Shown: piece after piece, positions 17,278-26,599 of the stretch
Layout: the number at the start of each line of letters is the position of its first letter
Position numbering within the stretch: the stretch's first letter is position 1
Origin: Vibrio atlanticus
GTDB lineage: Bacteria; Pseudomonadota; Gammaproteobacteria; Enterobacterales; Vibrionaceae
Reading direction: 5' to 3'
Length of the DNA stretch: 64,000 nt
Assembly (NCBI RefSeq): GCF_024347315.1
Contig: NZ_AP025461.1
Location: 434,001-498,000, forward strand
Translations under genes and position numbers: made by a program
Notes under the pieces: generated by a model
The model's input: the letters and a program-made list of their open reading frames with translations, nothing else
Database searches by the model: none
Told to the model about the DNA's origin: nothing

Positions 17278-20106
17278 CTAGTCCTTGGCTGCTGACAATT
17301 TTTGCTTATTGCGCTTGTTCAACAAGTAGTCCTTGCTCATCAAGCTGTTGTGTTGCCTTGCAAAGTCGGGCTTGGCAAATTGTAAATCGCGTAAGATGGC
17401 GTTATTTGGCTTTGGTTGAATCTCAAACTGCGCTTGTTTGTCGTTGACCGTGACCTGTTGTTGGTGACTGTCGATCATGATCTCCAACGATTGTTTTAAT
17501 GGTGTCGAGATTACGGCAACAGACTCATGGTTTATGTCTAGCGTAAGCACCAATGTGATTTCGGGACTTACCGTATCTTCTAGATTTGACTGAATCTTGT
17601 AATGAGAAATCCCATTTTTGGATTCAAATGACAGTCGTAGCTGGTTTCCTTGACCAAAAGGCAACGAAGCCACCAATTCGCTCCAACAACTTGGGAAGTT
17701 TGGTGTTAGGTGTATCTGATTGTCCAATAAGCGTGGGCAATATCCCAAATAGTCCTGTTGCGCGTTACGAGCGTATTCTGAAACGGACCAGGCTTGAGCA
17801 AACGTCCCTGATTCTATAAGGTCGCGGTCACTATCTTGGAAAGCGTCTAAATTCTCACTCATTGTCCCTCTACAGCCTTGTGTAAGGATCTGTTTTGCCA
17901 AGTTTTTGGATAGTTGGTAACTGAGATCTTGCTGCTTAAACTTGTTGAGCGCCGTAATGGTAAAGCCCGCATTCCACCCCCAGATCGTCCCGTTGTGATA
18001 AGCCGCGTCTTTGTGGTACATGGCTTGATTATCGTGATAAGGATGAAAATCGACATGCTCTTGTTGCAACGAGCAGATGCCCCATGGGAACAATAGCGTT
18101 TCTACCGCGTTCTTGACGATGTATTGCTCTCTTTCATTTTGATTAAGCTGGCTTTTCTGAGGAATTGAAATCGTCATCAACTGATTCGGGCGCACGCTAT
18201 AATCAGGCACATCATCTTGTGATAAATGATCGGCTAGGCGATGGTTTTTATCATCCCAAAACTTAGTGGCGAAACTCTCTTTCACTTTTCCGGCTTGGAT
18301 TGTCCAGCTCTTTTCTGAATCAGAGTCGCCCACCAGATTAGCGAGTTGAATCGCGCAGTTTAAGCTTTCAAACCACAAAGCTTGGATGTCATTGGCTTTG
18401 GGCCCGCGAGGAGACCATGGTGTCATCCCATCAATTTTTGCATCCATCCACGTATCAGGGTGGCGATGTGCCATCAGACTGTCTTTATTCGAATAATCTT
18501 CATTCAAGCAATCTTTACTCAAGCCATCTTTATTCAAGTAATGTTTTTCGACACCCGTGATGAAACGCTTGAGAGTGGGGTAAATGGCCTTAGCGAACGC
18601 CACATCGCCAGAGTAGTTGATGTACTCAAGGGCTTCACGAATCATCCAAGGAGTACCATCGGTGGTGTTATAAATGATGTTCGTTTTACTGGTCACTCGA
18701 TTCGGGATTCGGCCGTAATTTGTGGAATTTTCGTCGAGCATCTGCATGGACGCAAAGTTTTCAATGATCTCTTTTGCTTCACTAAACAGCCCATTAACCA
18801 AGCTTGTGCCCGACAAAGCGATAAAGGTGTCGCGGCCCCAACAGTCCTTGAACCAAGGTAATCCAGCCCAAATGCCCGTGCCGAACTCATGACTCACAAA
18901 GGTTCGGCTTGCAAGGCGCGACCACATGACGGCTTGGTTGTATTCAAGGTCGTTGGTCCACAAATAATTATTGGTTAAGAACTCATAAATCCGCTGTTGG
19001 TGAAGAACGTGTTCGTTATTTTTGATCGCTTGATTAACCAATGAGCTAGCGGTTTCAAGAGTTTCAGCAAAGCCGAGGTAGACGACAAGTTCAGTTTGTT
19101 TATCTGACGTCGTGAGCATGAGTTTTGTATTGCTCTCTGAGAGCTGAACTAGGTCGCGAAGTTCAGGGTGAGCGTCTAGCGAGATCTCTCGTGCATGTAC
19201 AGCATGATTGCTTGCGATGGCGACAAACCTTGGGCAGCCGTCTGGGCAAACTTGAGGGCTGAGTTCTATGACGATGTTTGAGTCTGAGGTATGAACTTTA
19301 GAGTGAGTGGTCGGTATGTTGAGTTCTGGAATTAAGCTTAAAGCGCTCGGTTTGTTTGACGACACCGTGAGCGATACGAGTCTGGAACCTTGAATCAGGC
19401 TCAGGGACTCTCGGTTATGATCATAGTGATGTTCAATACCATAAGGCGTCAGGCTGGCACGCTTAGCCTCTAACTTGTTATTGAGCTTGCCGTCGATATA
19501 GCTGGCGAAGGTTCCCAGTATCCAACCTTGGTGGTGACGATATTTGCCACCGTTTACATAGCTATAGGTTGCGCCATGATAGTAACCATCGACATTATCC
19601 CCGAACACAAACGGAAATGACTGTGTCTCTGAGATGGTGAGCTCTTGGAACAGTTGGTCATGTGGCATTGCAAATTCAGGGTGTTGCCAGTGAGTTAGCG
19701 TCTCCTCAATCTCAGCCTCAATCAGGTGAGTATCAATAGGCTCACGTTGAGGTGTTGATAGATCATTGTATTCCCCCTTGGTTACGGTGATCGTTGGCGT
19801 CGAAGAGCCAAATTGCACCTTCAAGGAGTATTGACCAGCGACAGCGGGAGAGAGCAGCAGATCATTGCCAATACCTTGTGTATTGATAAGCGGCATTGCT
19901 TGTTCCAATTCACAGAGAGTGGCTACACTTTCATGCCCTGAAAGTGTCCATTGCTTGGTGCCATCTGAATCCGAAATTTTGAAGCGGTAAAGGTCGGTAG
20001 ATAAACATAGGTTTGCTCGATAGGAGCCGTCTTGCTCTTTGAACAATGGGGTGTCTAACCCCCAACCATTGAATGTACCTTTTAGGTAAAGAGTAGGGAT
20101 TTGCAT
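17278..20106 (-). CDS. Amylo-alpha-1,6-glucosidase-type glycoside hydrolase (GDE C-terminal-like)
   Basis: About 942 residues. The N-terminus (about 1-100, TLYLKGTFNGWG) is an E-set/CBM48-like carbohydrate-binding domain. The C-terminal half is an (alpha/alpha)6 barrel resembling the debranching-enzyme GDE_C family, with GLPWFKDCWGRDTFIALSG and TTDGTPWMIREALEY as landmarks. Predicted to remove single alpha-1,6-linked glucose units in the cytoplasm. The start MQIPTLY at 20106 is chosen because the longer reading frame would begin inside the terminator hairpin of malE. It lies 79 bp downstream of malE on the same strand. It carries an in-frame 15-bp repeat (see 18482). Exact bond specificity is unproven. 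Confidence 0.82.
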   Translation of the reverse strand: MQIPTLYLKGTFNGWGLDTPLFKEQDGSYRANLCLSTDLYRFKISDSDGTKQWTLSGHESVATLCELEQAMPLINTQGIGNDLLLSPAVAGQYSLKVQFGSSTPTITVTKGEYNDLSTPQREPIDTHLIEAEIEETLTHWQHPEFAMPHDQLFQELTISETQSFPFVFGDNVDGYYHGATYSYVNGGKYRHHQGWILGTFASYIDGKLNNKLEAKRASLTPYGIEHHYDHNRESLSLIQGSRLVSLTVSSNKPSALSLIPELNIPTTHSKVHTSDSNIVIELSPQVCPDGCPRFVAIASNHAVHAREISLDAHPELRDLVQLSESNTKLMLTTSDKQTELVVYLGFAETLETASSLVNQAIKNNEHVLHQQRIYEFLTNNYLWTNDLEYNQAVMWSRLASRTFVSHEFGTGIWAGLPWFKDCWGRDTFIALSGTSLVNGLFSEAKEIIENFASMQMLDENSTNYGRIPNRVTSKTNIIYNTTDGTPWMIREALEYINYSGDVAFAKAIYPTLKRFITGVEKHYLNKDGLSKDCLNEDYSNKDSLMAHRHPDTWMDAKIDGMTPWSPRGPKANDIQALWFESLNCAIQLANLVGDSDSEKSWTIQAGKVKESFATKFWDDKNHRLADHLSQDDVPDYSVRPNQLMTISIPQKSQLNQNEREQYIVKNAVETLLFPWGICSLQQEHVDFHPYHDNQAMYHKDAAYHNGTIWGWNAGFTITALNKFKQQDLSYQLSKNLAKQILTQGCRGTMSENLDAFQDSDRDLIESGTFAQAWSVSEYARNAQQDYLGYCPRLLDNQIHLTPNFPSCWSELVASLPFGQGNQLRLSFESKNGISHYKIQSNLEDTVSPEITLVLTLDINHESVAVISTPLKQSLEIMIDSHQQQVTVNDKQAQFEIQPKPNNAILRDLQFAKPDFARQHNSLMSKDYLLNKRNKQKLSAAKD
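18482..18541 (-). repeat. In-frame 15-bp tandem repeat inside the 1,6-glucosidase gene
   Basis: Four imperfect 15-bp units encode the pentapeptide series YLNKD, GLSKD, CLNED, YSNKD near residues 523-542. The period is a multiple of three, so copy changes keep the frame. Likely a surface loop insertion in the catalytic half. Confidence 0.88.
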
Positions 20107-20121
20107 AGCGACTTGATTTCC

Positions 20122-20152
20122 AAAACAAAAAAGGCACAGCATGCGCTGTGCC
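20122..20152 (-). terminator. Terminator/attenuator after malE
   Basis: GGCACAGC and GCTGTGCC form an 8-bp stem followed on the minus strand by TTTTTTGTTTT. Read-through would still transcribe the 1,6-glucosidase gene. Confidence 0.85.
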
Positions 20153-20184
20153 AAAGGACAATAGGATATTAATAAAAAGAAAGG

Positions 20185-21363
20185 TTATTTGGTGATTTGT
20201 TTCGCTGCTGTGTCTAGTGCTTCTCTAACGGTTTGCTTACCCTGCATTGCGTTATCGATAGCCGCACCTTCAGCGAACCAGTAAGCCGTCATTTGCGGAA
20301 TGTTTGGCATGATTTCGCCGTTTTCAGCATTCGTCATGGTTGATTTGATGCGATCATCGCTCTCAAGAATTTTTTGGAATGATTTTAGTGTCACCGCGCC
20401 AAGAGGCTTGTCATCATTCATGGTTTTCAGAGCGTCGTCTTGGAATAGGTAGTTTTCTAAGAACTCGACAGCAAGATCAGTATTTGGACTCGCAGCATTG
20501 ATACCCGCACTTAGGATTCCAACAAATGGGTTACCTTTACCGCCATTTAATGTCGGCAGTTCAGCAACGCCATAATTAACACCAAGCTTGTCTAAGTTAC
20601 CCCAAGACCAAGGGCCATTAATGGTCATCGCCACATTGCCATTGGTGAACTCTGCTTCTGCGACTGAGTAATCCATATTCGGGTTAACTACCCCTTGGTT
20701 TACCATATCAACTAAGAATTGAAGGCCGCGAACACCCGCTGCATTGTTAACACCTGTGCTTTTAGCGTCATAGCCTGTTGCTGTTTTTTCAAACGCGAAG
20801 GCACCACCAGCAGAAATCATCGGCCATGTGAAGTACGCATTTTTCACATCCCACATGATGGCTTTTTTGTTTTGCTTAGCCATTTCTTTCTGAATGTCAG
20901 CAAGCTCTTCCCATGTTTTTGGTGGGTTTGGAAGTAGGTCTTTGTTGTAGATTAGAGAAGGTGCTTCGATTGCTAGAGGGTAGCCCACAACTTTACCGTT
21001 GACTGTCACCGCATCCCAACTGAAGTCGACAAGCTTTTCTTTGAATTCTTTACTTGGGTTAAGTTCGTGAAGTAGGCCTGATTCTGCGTAGCCACCAAAA
21101 CGGTCGTGTGCCCAGAAAATGATGTCAGGGCCGCCGCCTGTTGCTGCGTGTTGTTGGAATTTAGCTTCCAGTGAATCTGGGTACTGAACGTTAATTTTCA
21201 CTCCGGTATCTTCTTCGAATTGTTTACCAATTTCAGCAAGACCGGCATAACTTTTATCGCCATTGATCCAGATAGTGATTTCACCTTCTTCCATAGCAAA
21301 AGCCGGTGCATTGAAAAGAGCAGCAAGGGTACAAATAGACAGTGTTTTCAATAGAGGTTTCAT
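20185..21363 (-). CDS. malE: Maltose/maltodextrin ABC transporter binding protein MalE
   Basis: Periplasmic solute-binding protein delivering maltodextrins to the MalFGK importer. The signal peptide [23 protein letters not shown] precedes a mature start [15 protein letters not shown], closely like MalE. Further matches are [21 protein letters not shown] and NGPWSWGNL. 392 residues, as in E. coli. No malF, malG or malK gene lies in this window, so this copy is separated from the membrane components. Upstream 21364-21768 shows no clear MalT core, so its control may differ from lamB. Confidence 0.93.
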   Translation of the reverse strand: MKPLLKTLSICTLAALFNAPAFAMEEGEITIWINGDKSYAGLAEIGKQFEEDTGVKINVQYPDSLEAKFQQHAATGGGPDIIFWAHDRFGGYAESGLLHELNPSKEFKEKLVDFSWDAVTVNGKVVGYPLAIEAPSLIYNKDLLPNPPKTWEELADIQKEMAKQNKKAIMWDVKNAYFTWPMISAGGAFAFEKTATGYDAKSTGVNNAAGVRGLQFLVDMVNQGVVNPNMDYSVAEAEFTNGNVAMTINGPWSWGNLDKLGVNYGVAELPTLNGGKGNPFVGILSAGINAASPNTDLAVEFLENYLFQDDALKTMNDDKPLGAVTLKSFQKILESDDRIKSTMTNAENGEIMPNIPQMTAYWFAEGAAIDNAMQGKQTVREALDTAAKQITK

Positions 21364-21768
21364 AGTTTCATTCCATATTCAGAAGGTTATCCATAACGAT
21401 AATCACTTCTATCAGTTCTTATTATCTGAGAGTGATTTTAGCTATTTCCTCTCTTCTTGAGAAATAGGTAAACAGGTGGGAGATATAGTAAAAATCTATA
21501 TCATTATGGTGAGCCTAGTATTTTGGAGGCAGTGGGCAGCTTTTGTGATGTTGAACGTGAAAAGAAATGTGAAGACGGGCTCAAACAAATTGATGGTGAT
21601 TTAGCTATCGCTCGCTAAGAAGAGCGTTGCGTATATTGGCTTATGCGATGTCGGATTCAAGATACGGATATGTCGAGTTAAATGTACGTTTATGTTGGAG
21701 CTAATATTTCGCTATGTCGGCTAAATATGTGGCTATGACAGTTAAGTTTTTTCGCTAAAGAACAACGA
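21364..21768. other. Intergenic region upstream of malE, no gene seen
   Basis: About 400 bp, AT-rich, between malE (leftward start) and the terminator of the next leftward gene. No open frame with ribosome binding site and no GGA(T/G)GA MalT core on the malE coding strand were found. Confidence 0.5.
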
Positions 21769-21795
21769 AAAAGGCAAGGGGTTACCTTGCCTTTG
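21769..21795 (-). terminator. Terminator of the oligo-1,6-glucosidase gene
   Basis: AAAGGCAAGG pairs with CCTTGCCTTT around GGTTA, downstream of the repeat array that follows the gene's stop. Confidence 0.82.
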
Positions 21796-21820
21796 TTCGG
21801 GGGTTAGCTCTTATGGTGCT

Positions 21821-21932
21821 ATAGCTTCATAGCTTCATAGCTTGATGCTTTATAGCTTTATAGCTTTATAGCTTTATAGCTTTACAGCGAATACCTCATA
21901 GCTTTACAGCTTTACAGCGAATGCTTCATAAG
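21821..21932. repeat. ATAGCTTTAT-type tandem array and duplicated gene end
   Basis: Decamer-like units of ATAGCTTTAT and close variants fill 21821-21880. The last coding bases of the neighbouring glucosidase gene (TTTACAGCGAATGCTTCATA, 21912-21931) recur as TTTACAGCGAATACCTCATA at 21880-21899, just past the stop codon. So the array appears to have grown from a duplication of the gene's 3' end. Confidence 0.85.
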
Positions 21933-23535
21933 GGGCTAAGTTGAGTTGCGCGTCGAGGCTCGAAACCTCACCATAGTTTTGGATTAGGCAAGTTGCTGTT
22001 TGAGTACGATACTGCTCAGGGACATCAAGCGTTAACGCTTCCCCAGAGAAGTTACATACGACAAATAGCTGCTCACCATCCAACTCACGTACGTAGGCGA
22101 AAACCTTGTCGTGTTCTTCAAAAACAGGAATGAATGAACCGTAGACAATCGCTGGGTGAGCTTTTCGTAACTCTATCAATGTCTTGTAGTGATAAAATAT
22201 GGAACTTGGATCAGCCAACGCACTTTCGACGTTGATCTCTGGGTAATTTGGATTCAGCTCAATCCAAGGTGTTCCGTCAGAGAAGCCTGCATTAGTTTGG
22301 TTATTCCAATGCATTGGTGTTCTAGCGTTGTCACGGCTGTTCTCGTGAATGGCGTCCATCATGTGTTCATGAGTGACACCCGATTCCGTTTTTACTTTAT
22401 AGAAATTGTGCGTTTCAATATCTTTATATTGGTCTAGATTGTCAAAAGCGACATTGGTCATGCCAATCTCTTCACCTTGATAAATGTAAGGTGTGCCTTT
22501 TAAGAAGTGCAAACACGTCGCCAGCATTTTTGCTGACTCAACTCGGAGATGTTTGTCATCACCGTATTTTGAAACCAAACGTGGCAAATCGTGGTTGTTC
22601 CAAAAAAGGGAATTCCAACCACCATCAGCCAGCTCTAGCTGCCACTTGGTCAGCACATTTTTGAACTCTCGAAGATCAAGCGGAATCGGGTTCCATTTGT
22701 CACCGTTTTCCCATGTCAGGGTAATGTGCTCAAATTGGAATACCATAGAAAGTTCATTCCTATCTTGTCCACTGTATAGCTTGGCTATTTCTGGTGTTGC
22801 GCCCCAAGTTTCTCCTACGGTTAACAAATCCTTGTTACCAAAGGTCGCCTGATTCATTTGTTGTAATAGCTTGTGCAGCCTTGGTCCGTTACCAGTGATT
22901 CCTTTATCGATCTCTTTACCAATAAGATCAATCACATCTAAGCGGAAGCCGCCGATGCCAAGGTCAATCCACCAGTTCATCATAGTATGAACTTCTTCTT
23001 GAACCTTCGGGTTTTCCCAGTTCAAATCTGGCTGACGTTTCGAGAATAGATGGAAGTAATATTGTTGTGTGAGTTCATCCCACTGCCAAGCACTTCCGCC
23101 AAAGATAGAACCTTGGTCATCCGGTGCGTTGCCATCCGGTTTTGCATCGCGCCAAATGTAATAGTCTCGATACGGATTGTCTTTTGAAGAGCGTGCTTGC
23201 TCGAACCAACGGTGCTCATCTGACGTATGGTTTACCACTAGATCCATAACAATCTTAATGTCACGCTCTTTCGCTTCATCCATCAGGCGTTTCATCTCTT
23301 CCATCGTGCCAAACTCTTCAGCAATCGCTTGGTAGTCGGAGATGTCGTAACCGTTATCGTCCATTGGAGATTGATAAACAGGAGAGAGCCAAATGACATT
23401 AATGCCTAGTTCTTTAAGGTAATCGAGTTTGCTGATGATTCCATTTAGGTCACCGATACCGTCATTATTCGAGTCTAAAAAGCTACGCGGGTAAATTTGG
23501 TAGACCACTGCGTCATGCCACCATTTCTGTTCCAT
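21904..23535 (-). CDS. Oligo-1,6-glucosidase-type alpha-glucosidase (GH13_31)
   Basis: Cytoplasmic exo-acting alpha-glucosidase, about 543 residues. GH13 motifs: DLVVNHTS near 99, nucleophile Asp near 200 in GGFRLDVIDLIG, acid/base Glu near 243 in TVGETWG, third Asp near 316 in NNHDLPR. The residue after the nucleophile is Val, the marker of alpha-1,6 preference in this subfamily; alpha-1,4 enzymes have Ala or Thr. Trehalose-6-phosphate hydrolase is a less likely alternative. The start is set at ATG 23535 (MEQKWWHDAVVYQIYPRSF); a GTG four codons upstream is possible. It is divergent from a LysR gene that may regulate it. Confidence 0.9.
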   Translation of the reverse strand: MEQKWWHDAVVYQIYPRSFLDSNNDGIGDLNGIISKLDYLKELGINVIWLSPVYQSPMDDNGYDISDYQAIAEEFGTMEEMKRLMDEAKERDIKIVMDLVVNHTSDEHRWFEQARSSKDNPYRDYYIWRDAKPDGNAPDDQGSIFGGSAWQWDELTQQYYFHLFSKRQPDLNWENPKVQEEVHTMMNWWIDLGIGGFRLDVIDLIGKEIDKGITGNGPRLHKLLQQMNQATFGNKDLLTVGETWGATPEIAKLYSGQDRNELSMVFQFEHITLTWENGDKWNPIPLDLREFKNVLTKWQLELADGGWNSLFWNNHDLPRLVSKYGDDKHLRVESAKMLATCLHFLKGTPYIYQGEEIGMTNVAFDNLDQYKDIETHNFYKVKTESGVTHEHMMDAIHENSRDNARTPMHWNNQTNAGFSDGTPWIELNPNYPEINVESALADPSSIFYHYKTLIELRKAHPAIVYGSFIPVFEEHDKVFAYVRELDGEQLFVVCNFSGEALTLDVPEQYRTQTATCLIQNYGEVSSLDAQLNLAPYEAFAVKL

Positions 23536-23729
23536 CTCAATGTCCACTTAATGAGTTAATTGACCTTACTATAGTGATTTCATCTTACACTGGGAAATAG
23601 CATTACTAATGCTCTCTATAGAAAAATCCTATATCATGAGTGCTATCCACTGCACACTGTGTTCAGTGGTTTAATTTGTTGAATTTCTAACCTCGCATTT
23701 TGTGATCGAATGCAAACTAAGAGAATCCT

Positions 23730-24647
23730 ATGAACAAGCTATACCGATACTTTCTGATGGTTGCGCATACTGGCAGTATTAAAGGTGCCGCGGAAAAGCT
23801 GAATATTAGCCAGCCCTCCTTGACCGCTGCGATCAAGAAATTAGAGAGTGATGTTGGTGTGGCTATTTTTACTCGTAAGTCAAAAGGCGTTGAGCTTACC
23901 GAGTACGGGTTGTTGTTTCGGGAGTTTGCACAAGAACAGCAAGAAAAGCATCTGTCTTTAATGCATCGCTTTACCGACATGCAGCAGCGCCAATCAGGTA
24001 AATTGAAGCTCGGTACTGGGGAAGCTTGGTGGGAACAATTTGTGTGCAAGGCGGTTGAGGAATACAAGCAACAAGAACAAATGGGCTCGCTACATTTAGA
24101 GTTCGGTAACAACTTGTCTTTGATGCACCACTTGGTTCAAGGTGATATCGACTTGTTTGTTGGCCATGAAATCTATGGGATGCATGAGAGATGCAAAGTA
24201 ACGTTTTACCCACTCTTTCGAGACAAAGAAGCGGTGTTTGTTCGTGCTAACCATCCATTGCTAGCGAAGAAGCACTTAGACCCGATCTTGTTAAGGCGTG
24301 AGATGTTAGCGTTTCCAATACTCCAAGTGACCCCCGATCACTCTAGACATAACTCTGTACTGTCTGATCACGTAAATTCACAGCCTGGTGGGCGCGATAC
24401 CGAGGTGGTTGGGCGAGATGTCTATGATGTTGACTCTCTTTTTGCGAGCTTAGATATGTTAAGAATGTCTGATGCTGTCATGCCATACAGTCATAAAATG
24501 TGTGACTGGATGAAAGACAAAGGCTTCGAAACCTTACTGATTGATGACTCTAAGCTAGGAAACGTTGGCCTCTACGCGAAACAGGGAGCGGAAGACCTCA
24601 AGATTAAGACGTTCATTGAGATCTTACAAAAAGCCAACTTTGATTAA
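23730..24647 (+). CDS. LysR-family transcriptional regulator
   Basis: 305 residues with an N-terminal winged helix (YFLMVAHTGSIKGAAEKLNISQPSLTAAIKKLE, given by its ends at residues 6 and 40) and a periplasmic-binding-like effector domain. It is divergent from the oligo-1,6-glucosidase gene over a 194-bp spacer, the usual arrangement for a LysR regulator and its target, so an isomaltose-type inducer is plausible. The effector is not identifiable from sequence. Confidence 0.88.
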   Translation: MNKLYRYFLMVAHTGSIKGAAEKLNISQPSLTAAIKKLESDVGVAIFTRKSKGVELTEYGLLFREFAQEQQEKHLSLMHRFTDMQQRQSGKLKLGTGEAWWEQFVCKAVEEYKQQEQMGSLHLEFGNNLSLMHHLVQGDIDLFVGHEIYGMHERCKVTFYPLFRDKEAVFVRANHPLLAKKHLDPILLRREMLAFPILQVTPDHSRHNSVLSDHVNSQPGGRDTEVVGRDVYDVDSLFASLDMLRMSDAVMPYSHKMCDWMKDKGFETLLIDDSKLGNVGLYAKQGAEDLKIKTFIEILQKANFD

Positions 24648-24725
24648 GCATTGCATGAAATACGAAACTCGTTTGGGTAAGAGTCCAGTCTTGGTTGTGC
24701 AGAGCAGTTTAAATAAAGTCTAAAT

Positions 24726-24783
24726 TTGAACTAGTAGTGATCGGGTAGTACAATATAGCTATTGAATGAGTGATGACATTCAA
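24726..24783 (+). promoter_or_regulatory. Promoter and operator of the toxin-antitoxin pair
   Basis: A -35 TTGAAC (24726-24731) and a -10 TACAAT (24749-24754) are separated by 17 bp. Just downstream, TTGAATG-N8-CATTCAA (24762-24783) is a perfect 7-bp inverted repeat, well placed for autorepression by the antitoxin or its complex with the toxin. Confidence 0.65.
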
Positions 24784-24820
24784 CTAACTAAAGCAACAAA
24801 TACAAACAGAGTGAGTGATT

Positions 24821-25069
24821 ATGGACACAGCAAATGTAGAAACCGTCAGTTTCTTAAAAAAAAATGCGGCTAACTTGCCTTTAAGTGAACCACTAACGAT
24901 CACGCAAAATGGAAAACCTACGTATGTAGTTGAGTCGTATGAAGACCATAAAAAACGTCAAGATGCCATTGCGCTAATGAAACTGGTTAGCTTTGCAAAA
25001 AATGATGTTGTTCAAGATCGTGTAACTTCGTCTAGAGATTTAAGAAGTCGATTAGCTGCCCGTAAGTAA
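24821..25069 (+). CDS. Phd/YefM-family antitoxin
   Basis: 82 residues starting MDTANVETVSFLKKNAANLP. The N-terminal half has the Phd/YefM look: short helices, then PLTITQNGKPTYVVESYEDH, the conserved beta-strand segment of this DNA-binding fold. The basic C-terminal tail (SRDLRSRLAARK) would bind the toxin. The ATG at 24821 has a GAGTGA site upstream; an earlier GTG two codons before is weaker. Eleven bases separate it from the toxin gene, as expected for a type II operon. Confidence 0.85.
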   Translation: MDTANVETVSFLKKNAANLPLSEPLTITQNGKPTYVVESYEDHKKRQDAIALMKLVSFAKNDVVQDRVTSSRDLRSRLAARK

Positions 25070-25080
25070 CAAAGGTAAAT

Positions 25081-25419
25081 ATGACTCATAAAGTAGAAAT
25101 TCAATACACGGAAACATTTGAAAATTCGCTAAATGATTCGATTGATCACCTAACTCAATGGAATGATGAAAAATCAGTCATTGAAGGGATTGAGAGTCTT
25201 TTAGATGCCTTTGAAGAAAATGTGAGCCATAACCCTAACATGTATTCTAGATGTTCTGAGCTTGTAGGGTTGGGGGTCACTAGTATCAGAGAGTTCAAAA
25301 AATCGGGTTTTAGGCTGTTTTATGAGGTGAATAATGGCACGGTTATAGGCCTAGTCTTATTAAGGCAAAAACAAGACATATCAATGGCTCTCGTTGATTA
25401 TTGCATCATACATAAATAA
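25081..25419 (+). CDS. RelE/ParE-family toxin
   Basis: 112 residues, second gene of the pair. The pattern of an N-terminal helix pair, then SIREFKKSGFRLFYEVNNGTVIGLVLLRQKQD (quoted from residue 68 on, in parts), fits the RelE/ParE toxin fold; the Arg/Lys residues in SIREFKKSGFR correspond to the active strand. Whether it is an mRNA interferase or a gyrase poison is not decidable here. It sits at the left edge of the accessory region, where such pairs stabilise islands. Confidence 0.82.
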   Translation: MTHKVEIQYTETFENSLNDSIDHLTQWNDEKSVIEGIESLLDAFEENVSHNPNMYSRCSELVGLGVTSIREFKKSGFRLFYEVNNGTVIGLVLLRQKQDISMALVDYCIIHK

Positions 25420-25584
25420 AGTTATAGCAGAGATTTAGCTCATGTACTTATAACCCCGTTTAGTGACTTACGGGGTGTGTTTTAATTCGAGTTAAGCGGC
25501 TGTTGTTAAAAAGCTTTATGATGTGTTCGCTTTAAAATCCAAAGGCTATCAGCCGTAATAGAAAGCCCCTCTACACCCATTCGC

Positions 25585-25830
25585 TTACCCTTTGGTCTGG
25601 TGACCTGTTTTCTTCGCAAACTTTTGCATCGCTTCAGCAAAGGTTGTTGCCCCACCTTTGGCTTGAACCTGTACTACCTTATACCCCAATTTCTCTAGCG
25701 CTTGGCGCTCTGCTAAAACAGCGTCATCGTCTTGCTGGCTGCCCTGTGCTGGCTGATGAAGGTAACACCCTTCTAATTGACCATCTTCAACTAGTTGGTG
25801 GTGTTTCAGTGCATTGATATCAAAATTCAT
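25585..25830 (-). CDS. Small conserved-looking hypothetical protein (81 aa)
   Basis: MNFDINALKHHQLVEDGQL start, no signal peptide or membrane segment. Acidic and glutamine-rich in the middle (GSQQDDDAVLAERQALEKLGY), then a basic C-terminus (AMQKFAKKTGHQTKG). The ribosome binding site is weak. No family is recognised. The composition is credible for a real protein. 25420-25584 between the toxin and this gene holds no other gene. Confidence 0.5.
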   Translation of the reverse strand: MNFDINALKHHQLVEDGQLEGCYLHQPAQGSQQDDDAVLAERQALEKLGYKVVQVQAKGGATTFAEAMQKFAKKTGHQTKG

Positions 25831-26212
25831 AATCAGTCTTTTCGTGTAAATGGGGGATACCTACGGCAAAGGCTGCAAGTATCGATAATTCGATTGTTTG
25901 TACCATAAGGCATTTTAACCATAAAAAGCGAATGGAAAAACAGTAAACCAGTGGAATGTAATCGGGAGCGGTTAACCTCAGAAAAGGGATGAGGTAATTG
26001 AGATCGTGCTAGCACGTTTTTGGACAAAACCAAGTTAGGAGAGACACCAAACTTGGCTGTTTCGAATGAATAATTCTAAGTAAAAACCGTGAATGGAATG
26101 CCTTTTCACCACCTTCCACTTGATTTCAGAGTACTTATATAGAGGCATCAGGCATATTCAACAATCGGGATTAAGTACTGGCTACGCAACATTTAATCCT
26201 TATTTGTTAAGT
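25831..26212. other. Intergenic stretch with palindromes, no gene seen
   Basis: Contains the perfect 12-bp palindrome CGTGCTAGCACG (26005-26016) followed by T's, and a hairpin with arms CCAAGTT / AACTTGG (26030-26056). Between them lies TTTTTGGACAAAA, a string also present near 39185. No reading frame with a ribosome binding site. Confidence 0.45.
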
Positions 26213-26557
26213 TTATAACTTTGATCGCTTACCAGTGGCGTATTCGTAACAGTCTGCGTAAATATGTGCGGAAAACTCTTTAGATACGTTATCTAGTTCT
26301 TGATTGGCAGCCTTAAAACTTATCGCTTCTTTGATAAAGTTACCGTTTCTCAGTCCGTCAAGGTAATCTGGATTTTTGGTTACGTACAAATCGTTAAGTT
26401 TTTCTTCAGATGTACCCATTGAAAGATCTTTCATAATTTGTTTTGCAGTCTCAGCATAATTTTCGCAGTTTGCGATTTTTTCTTCAGTGCTGATTTTTCC
26501 AAATGCTTGAAACGAAAAACCAATTAGAAGTACTGCCAATACTTTATTCTTATACAT
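26213..26557 (-). CDS. Small secreted hypothetical protein
   Basis: 114 residues with a clear signal peptide (MYKNKVLAVLLIGFSFQAFG, likely cut before KIS). The mature protein is charged and helical with two cysteines (NCENYAE and DCYEYATG) that may form a disulfide in the periplasm. AGGTAAG precedes the ATG. No family is recognised. It is one of the row of minus-strand genes separated by attC-like repeats. Confidence 0.65.
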   Translation of the reverse strand: MYKNKVLAVLLIGFSFQAFGKISTEEKIANCENYAETAKQIMKDLSMGTSEEKLNDLYVTKNPDYLDGLRNGNFIKEAISFKAANQELDNVSKEFSAHIYADCYEYATGKRSKL

Positions 26558-26599
26558 TCTTACCTCAAGTATTTAATTCAACATGGATTCAAAAACTTA

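Noticed and set aside
18382-18861. Long plus-strand frame of 159 residues inside the 1,6-glucosidase gene
   Set aside because: Antisense to a well-supported catalytic domain; its repeats (IFIQ-type) are just the 15-bp repeat read backwards.
20107-20154. Longer start for the 1,6-glucosidase gene (MAQRMLC...)
   Set aside because: The extra codons lie inside the malE terminator hairpin; the internal ATG fits the domain start.
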